A stretch of DNA of 64,000 nt from JAUIKM01 sp964445695 (lineage in GTDB: Bacteria; Bacteroidota; Ignavibacteria; Kapaibacteriales; UBA7675): contig CAYULF010000018.1 of NCBI GenBank assembly GCA_964445695.1, positions 59,789-123,788 of the forward strand, given 5' to 3'. Below, piece after piece: positions 58,806 to 64,000 of this stretch. A program made the translations under genes and the position numbers. The notes below the pieces were generated by a model, which did not search any database, was not told where the DNA came from, and was given only the letters and a program-made list of their open reading frames with translations. How positions within the stretch are numbered: position 1 is the first letter of the stretch; each line of letters starts with the position of its first letter.

Positions 58806-59761
58806 TACTTCTCTCCCTGATTTTTTTGTTTGTCATTGTGTTTAATGCCGGAACTGTGCCCCAGGTCGTGCATCATCGGAATTGCGTGCAACAGACCAGG
58901 AAACAGGGCCTGCACACTTTCGGTCGCACCGGCTGTGCTGCCGGGCAGCGAGACGATCAAGGTGCGGCCGCGCAGGCCGCAGACCTGACGCGAAAGCATG
59001 GCAAATGGCGTGCGGTCAAATCCGTAGCTGCGCATTTGCTCGGCTATTCCCGGCGCAGTTCTGTCGATAACCTGTGAAATCGCTTCCGGCGTGACGTCGC
59101 GCGCGCCGAATCCCGTGCCGCCGGCCGTAAAGATAAAATCCATCGAGTGATCATCGGCCAGCTCGCGGAGCATGACGGCAATCTGTTCGGCCTCGTCCGG
59201 CAGTACGTCGTACTTCGCGACGTCGACGCCCTGTTTAACAAGAAATTCGCTGACGGCGCGGCCGGCTTTGTCCCGGCGCGTCCCGGCGTGCGTTGAGTCG
59301 GAAATCACCAGCACGGCGGCGCGCGGCGCGCTGTGAAAACGATCGGCAAAGTCGCTCTTGCCGCCGCGCTTTTTCACGAGGCGGCTGGCCCCGATTGTTA
59401 AATTTTCGTCCAGTGGTTTTAACATGTCGTACATGTTGAGCGCGGCGGCCTGCACCGCCGTCATGGCTTCCATCTCGACGCCGGTTTTCCAGACGGCGCG
59501 CACCGTCGCTTCAATGCGAATCTCCGTCTCGCCGAGTTCAAAACTCAGGTCGACGTAGTCCAGCGGCATCGGGTGACAGAATGTAATCCAGTCCGAAGTG
59601 CGTTTGGCCGCCTGAATGCCGGCGGCGCGCGCCGTGGCGAGCACGTCGCCCTTGGGCACCGTGCCGTTTTTAACGCGCTCAATCACCGACGCCGCGGCGA
59701 TAATACTGCCCTGCGCCACCGCCGTTCGCAGGCTCGATTTTTTATGTGAGATGTCGATCAT
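58805..59761 (-). CDS. moaCB: Bifunctional MoaC-MoaB fusion
   Basis: 318 aa. Residues 1-140 are MoaC (cyclic pyranopterin monophosphate synthase): KRTSDWITFCHPMPLDYVDLSF and GVEMEAMTAVQAAALNMYDMLK. Residues 145-300 are a MoaB/MogA domain: ISDSTHAGTRRDKAGRAV, FIFTAGGTGFGARDVTPEA and SLPGSTAGATESVQALFPGLLHA. The MoaC part works with MoaA to form cPMP; the MoaB part is molybdopterin adenylyltransferase-like. The end (KHNDKQKNQGEK) is a charged extension. TAATG overlaps phzF. Confidence 0.95.
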   Translation of the reverse strand: MIDISHKKSSLRTAVAQGSIIAAASVIERVKNGTVPKGDVLATARAAGIQAAKRTSDWITFCHPMPLDYVDLSFELGETEIRIEATVRAVWKTGVEMEAMTAVQAAALNMYDMLKPLDENLTIGASRLVKKRGGKSDFADRFHSAPRAAVLVISDSTHAGTRRDKAGRAVSEFLVKQGVDVAKYDVLPDEAEQIAVMLRELADDHSMDFIFTAGGTGFGARDVTPEAISQVIDRTAPGIAEQMRSYGFDRTPFAMLSRQVCGLRGRTLIVSLPGSTAGATESVQALFPGLLHAIPMMHDLGHSSGIKHNDKQKNQGEK

Positions 59762-59797
59762 CTTTTTCCTCGTGTTTAACAGCGCGGCAGACGCGGC

Positions 59798-61072
59798 TCA
59801 GTTATGCGTTTTCCTGTACGCGCCGCGCAATCCGGCGCGCAGGATGAGCAGCAGGCCGCCAGCCGCCAACGCAATCATCAGATTCTTGGTCAGCAGACTC
59901 AGCAGACCGATTAAACAGGCGACAAATACTTCGAACTTCGAGTCCAGGCGTCGTACAAAAGCGATCATGCGCGCCGCATCGAACAGGAGCAGCGCCGCCA
60001 GTAAAACAACCGGAATCGCCAGCAGCGCCGCGCGCAGCGGGTCCACCAGCGCCGTCGCGATAAACACCGCGCCGATAATGATCGCCGCGCCGCCCGTGCG
60101 CGCGCCGAACTGCGCGTGGGCCGCCATGCCTCCCGCTCCGTGACAAACAGGGAAACCGCCCAGAAAACCAATCCCGACATTGGCCAGTCCGATCGACTGC
60201 GCCAGTGAAGTCGGGTTAACGCGTCCGCTGCGCTCCGGCCACAGATCGTGCGCCGTTTCGTCCGCCGCGTAGACCGCGTTGCCCAGTGTCAGCGGCAGCT
60301 GTGTGACGATGAGCAGCAGTACGGCTTCAAATGTCTGCGCCGCCTGCCGATCCAGATGTCGCCCCAGTTCCAGACCGCTGCCCGTTAATTGGGACAGCAG
60401 CCGTTCCAGGGTGGACGTTGGACCGCCGAAAGCGTTTACACCCGACTGCCCCGAGGGCAGCTCCACGCCGTTGATCAAAGCGACCAGCATCGCGCCGCCG
60501 ATCAGAATCGGCGTCAGTTTAAAACCGCGTTTAAACTGCACGAACCAGATCAGTAAAACAATCGCCGGCAGCAGCGCCGTGTTTAACCACCAGTTCGGTG
60601 TTTCACTTTGCAGCAGCCAGCCGTTTTCGTGCGCAAGGTCCCAGGCTTTGACGGCCAGCAGCAGGCCGATTCCCAGTTGCACGCCGCGGATCAAAGCCGG
60701 ACGCATAAACTTGTTTAAACGTTCGATCAAACCGCTGCGCGCCAGCACGACAAACAGCAGGCCATAGATCACAGCCGCGGCGGACAGAACCACGGGCATG
60801 TATTCGTTCACCAATGTTAACACGGCCATGGCTTTGAGCGGCTGCACCGAAACCGGAACGCGAAACCACAAACCGACCGCTATGTAAACAAGCCCCCAGA
60901 GCAGGAGAATCTGCGCTGTAAAAAAGCCGCTGACGAAAGCCAGCGCCGCCAGAATCGGCAGGCTGACGCCCAGGTCGCCGAATGCGCCGCTCCACTCGCT
61001 CCAGCTGAAGGAGTTGCGCGGCGGATTCTGTTTAAGAGCGGCAGCATCTGTTTTGTTAACTTCTTGCTCCAT
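59798..61072 (-). CDS. MOT1-like sulfate/molybdate transporter
   Basis: 424 aa with about 11 TM helices. Two SulP/MOT1 signatures: FGDLGVSLPILAALAFVSGF (about 30-50) with 'VPVSVQPLKAMAVLTL' (about 72) and the 'FPVCHGAGGMAAHAQFGARTGG' block (about 310). In the MOT1 family (plant and algal molybdate importers) these form the anion pathway. In this operon molybdate is the likely cargo. There is no ModABC in the window. One base after moaA and 36 before moaCB, so co-transcribed. Confidence 0.9.
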   Translation of the reverse strand: MEQEVNKTDAAALKQNPPRNSFSWSEWSGAFGDLGVSLPILAALAFVSGFFTAQILLLWGLVYIAVGLWFRVPVSVQPLKAMAVLTLVNEYMPVVLSAAAVIYGLLFVVLARSGLIERLNKFMRPALIRGVQLGIGLLLAVKAWDLAHENGWLLQSETPNWWLNTALLPAIVLLIWFVQFKRGFKLTPILIGGAMLVALINGVELPSGQSGVNAFGGPTSTLERLLSQLTGSGLELGRHLDRQAAQTFEAVLLLIVTQLPLTLGNAVYAADETAHDLWPERSGRVNPTSLAQSIGLANVGIGFLGGFPVCHGAGGMAAHAQFGARTGGAAIIIGAVFIATALVDPLRAALLAIPVVLLAALLLFDAARMIAFVRRLDSKFEVFVACLIGLLSLLTKNLMIALAAGGLLLILRAGLRGAYRKTHN

Positions 61073-61073
61073 G

Positions 61074-62120
61074 TCAGCCGCCGATCATGCTCATGGATTC
61101 ATTTTCGCTGCGCGCCTTGAGCGCCGCTTCCGCCGCAAAACCGTCGCGCGCCTTGCCCGCTACCACGCGTCGCAGCAGCGCTTGTATTTCTTCTTCACCG
61201 CCGCCGGAACGCAGAAGCTGTTTAATATCGCCGGCGTATTCGCCGTAGAGACAGGATTTGATCTGGCCGCGCGCCGTAATGCGAAGGCGGTTGCAGCTGC
61301 CGCAAAAAGTACGGCTGAAACCCGCGATTATCCCCAGGCGCCCGCGGAAACCCGGAACGCGGAAGCGCTCAACCGTCGCGTTTGCGGCCTGCCCCAGTGA
61401 TTCGATGTCGGGGAAATGACGCCGCAATTCAGCCAGAATGTCCTTGTGATCCCAGTGAGACTCGGCGGTAAGCCGCGCGCCGCCGTCAAAAGGCATTTTT
61501 TCCAGAAAGCGCACTTCCAGGTCGTGGTCCCGCGCCAGCAGGGCCAGGTCGGCCAGCTCGTCGCTGTTCAGTCCGGCCTGCACGACCACGTTGATCTTGA
61601 GGCGCAACTGCGCGCCTTTCAACAAATCGAGCGCGCGCATGGCGGCATTGAACTGGTCGCGCCGCGTAAGCGCGTGATAACGCTCGGCGCGCAGCGTGTC
61701 GAGGCTCAGGTTGACGCCGTCCAGGTGCGGAACCAGGTCGTCGAACATCTGAGGCAGCAGCACGCCGTTGGTGGTCAGGTGCACTTCGTCGAATCCGTTG
61801 CCGGCGGAGCGCATGGAACTGATCGACTGCAACAATTCGGGGAATCCGCGGCGCACGAGCGGTTCGCCGCCGGTAAGACGCAGGCGATTCACGCCGCAGT
61901 CCATCGCGGCGCGCAGGAGCAGACTGATTTCGTCCAGACTGAGCAGCTCGGAATGCGGCACGTGCGGCACGCCCGCCGCGGGCATGCAGTAGCTGCAGCG
62001 CAGATTGCAGTATTCGGTGACGGACAGGCGCAGATAGTCGATGCGCCGGCCGAAACCATCGACCAGCACCGACCGTGCGCCCGCGTCGTTCTGACGTGGG
62101 ACGGTGCTTGCTGCGACCAT
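61074..62120 (-). CDS. moaA: GTP 3',8-cyclase MoaA
   Basis: 348 aa from the ATG at 62120, preceded by AAGGAG; the frame is open back to 62282 without support. Radical SAM motif CNLRCSYCMP (about residue 36), the second cluster Cys group in TFCGSCNRLRITARGQIKSCL, and the C-terminal Gly-Gly (SMIGG) typical of MoaA. Converts GTP to 3',8-cyclo-H2GTP, first step of molybdopterin synthesis with the MoaC part of moaCB. TTAA is rare here. Confidence 0.96.
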   Translation of the reverse strand: MVAASTVPRQNDAGARSVLVDGFGRRIDYLRLSVTEYCNLRCSYCMPAAGVPHVPHSELLSLDEISLLLRAAMDCGVNRLRLTGGEPLVRRGFPELLQSISSMRSAGNGFDEVHLTTNGVLLPQMFDDLVPHLDGVNLSLDTLRAERYHALTRRDQFNAAMRALDLLKGAQLRLKINVVVQAGLNSDELADLALLARDHDLEVRFLEKMPFDGGARLTAESHWDHKDILAELRRHFPDIESLGQAANATVERFRVPGFRGRLGIIAGFSRTFCGSCNRLRITARGQIKSCLYGEYAGDIKQLLRSGGGEEEIQALLRRVVAGKARDGFAAEAALKARSENESMSMIGG

Positions 62121-62334
62121 CGTGGGATAACTCCTTTTCAATGTCGGAAGGCGACGCCGTTTCCCGCGCCGCCCTGGCCGGAACAAAGTCCGGCGGCCGC
62201 ACATCGTGCCGCGGAAGCGGGGTAGATGCAACGGCTCGGAGCCAAAACTATGATCGATATGTTCAGGACGCGAAGTGCGCATTGCGCCGACGCGATTGTC
62301 TCAGCCGCGAAACTAGTCAATTTGCGGCTGTCGT

Positions 62335-62943
62335 TCAGGCAATATTGTGTTCGCGCATGTAGGCTTTCACGCGCTCCAGATCTTCCGGCTTGTTGACGTT
62401 CATGAACTCTTCCGCCGGGATGTGCGGCGCGATCTCGCGCAGGTCGACCACTTCCACGCCGCAGCGCTCCGCCAGAATTTCCATTTTGAGCTGACCGGAG
62501 TGCACGCCGGCTTCCAGACAGTCGGCGCAGCGACGCGGCCAGAGGCAGATCAGATTCTCCAGACCCGCCGCTGAGCGGATAACAAGAGGGCCTTCCTTCC
62601 GGCGGCATTTGTAGAGAAGCATCAGCACTTCAAAACGCAGCAGCGGAACATCCACGGGCAGGAACAGGACAAAAGGTCGCAGCGAGGTGTTCAGAATGGC
62701 GTGAATGCCGCCCGCCGGCCCCCAGTCGTCGTTCATGTCCGGCATATGGTGGTTGATGTTGTCCACCGGATAGGGATCCTCCGCCCCGACGGAAATCAGC
62801 ACCTCGTCCGTCAGCTGGTGCCCCAGGTCGATGGCGCGCTGCAGCAGCGTACGCCCGTTGAGCTCCACCAGGCCCTTGTCCCGGCCGAACCTGCGGCTGT
62901 GGCCGCCGGCCAGAACGGAAACAGTAATGTCGATGTAGCGCAT
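62335..62943 (-). CDS. mobA: Molybdenum cofactor guanylyltransferase-like protein MobA
   Basis: 202 aa from the ATG at 62943 (ATG at 62949 also possible). Nucleotidyltransferase fold with the GTP-binding VLAGGHSRRFGRDKGLVEL (about residues 10-28), GPAGGIHAIL and FLPVDVPLLRFEVLMLL. Attaches GMP to Mo-molybdopterin to give the MGD form used by FdhF-type enzymes. It lies 214 bases upstream of moaA. That gap holds no gene and probably a promoter. Confidence 0.92.
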   Translation of the reverse strand: MRYIDITVSVLAGGHSRRFGRDKGLVELNGRTLLQRAIDLGHQLTDEVLISVGAEDPYPVDNINHHMPDMNDDWGPAGGIHAILNTSLRPFVLFLPVDVPLLRFEVLMLLYKCRRKEGPLVIRSAAGLENLICLWPRRCADCLEAGVHSGQLKMEILAERCGVEVVDLREIAPHIPAEEFMNVNKPEDLERVKAYMREHNIA

Positions 62944-63012
62944 GTGCATTCCCTGCCGCAGTTGATCGCGTGGTTTCGGCTTGCCGACGGACCGCGGCGC
63001 TTTAAAATGTGA

Positions 63013-63041
63013 CGGGCCCGCTTGCGGTGCAAACGGACCCG
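63013..63041 (-). terminator. Possible terminator between cytochrome c and mobA
   Basis: CGGGCCCGCTTG (63013-63024) pairs with CAAACGGACCCG (63030-63041) using two wobble pairs, five-base loop. The following T-tract on the minus strand is poor (ACATTTTA), so it may be only partly active. Confidence 0.45.
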
Positions 63042-63125
63042 AGACAGCTTTGGAATCAGGACGACACAACGACTCTTGCCTGGCGCTCCGTCAACCTGTT
63101 CCTACTGGAGTTTGAGCTGATGCGT

Positions 63126-63617
63126 TTACTTTTTCTTGCGTTTGGAACCGGAGGAAGAAGCCGCCTTCGGCGGACCTTCGGCGCGCAGCGTAGCAACTTC
63201 TTTTTCGGACACGACCGGACCGCGATTGCCGAAGCTGTTGTACACGTAAGTCAGCACGGCCGCGATATCTTTGTCGCCGTATTTCTCCGGAACTTTGGGC
63301 ATCACACCGTTAAACTTCTTGCCGTTGACGGTAATCTCGCCTTCCAGACCAAACAGCAGGTTTTGGATATTGCCTTTGCGGTCTTTTTTCAGGAAGTCGG
63401 ACTTGGCCAGCGGCGGATACACACCCGGCGTTCCTTCACCATTTTTCTGGTGGCAGGTAACGCAATATTCGTCGTAGACTTTCTTGCCGAGGGTCATCAT
63501 CTCGGTTTTACTTGCCATCGGCGAGGCGTTGAGGGTATCGACATGGCTCATGGAGAAAACGAGGCCGCCAAAAATCAGGCAGCTGACTATACCGTACACG
63601 ATCTGATTGGCTTTCAT
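63126..63617 (-). CDS. Small periplasmic cytochrome c
   Basis: 163 aa. N-terminal signal/TM (about 1-25). Class I cytochrome domain with CVTCHQKNGEG about residue 52 and the Met-bearing NGVMPKVPEKYGDKDIAAVLTYVYNSFGN (about 105-130), which resembles the domain of the 46337-46912 product. Lys-rich tail (SSSGSKRKKK). Soluble or anchored electron carrier; partner unknown. AAAGGA precedes the ATG. Confidence 0.92.
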   Translation of the reverse strand: MKANQIVYGIVSCLIFGGLVFSMSHVDTLNASPMASKTEMMTLGKKVYDEYCVTCHQKNGEGTPGVYPPLAKSDFLKKDRKGNIQNLLFGLEGEITVNGKKFNGVMPKVPEKYGDKDIAAVLTYVYNSFGNRGPVVSEKEVATLRAEGPPKAASSSGSKRKKK

Positions 63618-64000
63618 GGCATTAAATCCTTTCCACTGTGTGCAAGCACGCCCGTCCGGGAAATCGACAGGCGCTGCTCAATGACGTTCGCCTCAAATAA
63701 CGGTACAAAAATACGGCTCAATTCACGCGGCGTATATGATGCTGCTCAGCCTGAATCCTGATTTTTATCATGATTTGAATTGCGCCTGCCGGCACAGCTT
63801 TCCGACGCCGAATTACAGGCGTCTGCTTCGTTTTTTCACACGACGTACACCACTCTGCATTTTACCTGAGCGCTTGCCCTGCGGGCGCTTTTCTGACCTT
63901 TTTGTTCGTCGGCTGGTTTGGGGGCTGCGCGCCGGCAGCCGGAATTGAGCTGTGAGCCCTTAGGGCACTGTACACGACAAAACTTTTAACATCTTCGGCA
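63618..64000. other. Right-edge intergenic region
   Basis: 383 bases with no supported gene (a 70-codon frame at 63736 lacks support). A minus-strand string at 63915-63861 resembles 52785-52845. At 63947-63966 there are about 20 bases that match the moaE terminator stem. GACGCC/GGCGTC (63804-63823) is a small hairpin. The neighbouring gene lies outside the window. Confidence 0.45.

Noticed and set aside
62121..62334. Possible molybdenum-cofactor riboswitch before moaA
   Set aside because: The gap is long enough, but I could not fold the conserved stems by eye; a covariance-model search would be needed to call it.
63736..63948. 70-codon plus-strand frame at the right edge
   Set aside because: Arg/Cys-rich sequence with no signal, motif or ribosome site; overlaps the dispersed string.

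Overview
The window looks like a chromosomal segment from a GC-rich (roughly high-50s % by eye) aerobic or facultative member of the Bacteroidota/Chlorobiota (FCB) assemblage, for example a Kapabacteria- or Ignavibacteria-like lineage. The evidence is several large secreted proteins ending in type IX secretion (T9SS) sorting tails, a complete alternative complex III (ActA-F) beside an aa3-type oxidase, and AraC, OmpR and histidine-kinase families typical of that group. The exact phylum cannot be fixed from sequence reading alone. I saw no rRNA, tRNA, CRISPR array, insertion sequence or prophage.

Layout. 1-10 kb: cell-surface proteins, with two tandem IgGFc-binding-like T9SS proteins (the left one cut by the window edge) and an Ig-like/choice-of-anchor protein carrying a CxxCH motif. 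10-13 kb: a minus-strand set coding for a fused cytochrome-porin-like outer-membrane protein, a small membrane protein, a YceI protein and a Tat-type Rieske lipoprotein. This is a possible cell-envelope electron-transfer module. 13-20.7 kb: AraC regulator, FG-GAP/ASPIC lipoprotein, AlkD-like repair protein, acidic T9SS protein and a DUF2911/TPR protein. 21-28 kb: an OmpR/histidine-kinase pair, a REC-kinase, a YciO-type protein, a heavy-metal-domain lipoprotein, another lipoprotein and a GNAT acetyltransferase. 28.6-31.4 kb: two tandem T9SS beta-propeller paralogues.

32-47 kb is a respiratory block read on the minus strand: cytochrome c, CoxB, CoxA, CtaB, CoxC, CoxD-like, SCO, a small CPNC protein, then ActA-B-C-D-E-F, ending at a strong terminator. 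Electrons would pass from quinol through ActB and the ActA/ActE haems to CuA/haem a-a3. SCO and CtaB supply copper and haem O. nuoA-nuoB sit just upstream as a separate two-gene unit with its own terminator.

48-53 kb: hutF, hutG and a formate-dehydrogenase-like molybdoenzyme form one tight minus-strand unit. HutG releases formate, so the molybdoenzyme may consume it. 53-63 kb: a molybdenum-cofactor block (mobA, moaA, MOT1-like transporter, moaCB fusion, phzF, moeA, moaD, an ABC exporter pair, moaE) that would supply this enzyme. The window closes with a small cytochrome c gene.

One genome-scale pattern stands out. TTAA (mostly GTTAA/TTAAC) is dense in some genes and nearly absent in others. 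In the dense genes, Leu is written TTA before A-starting codons although CTG dominates elsewhere.
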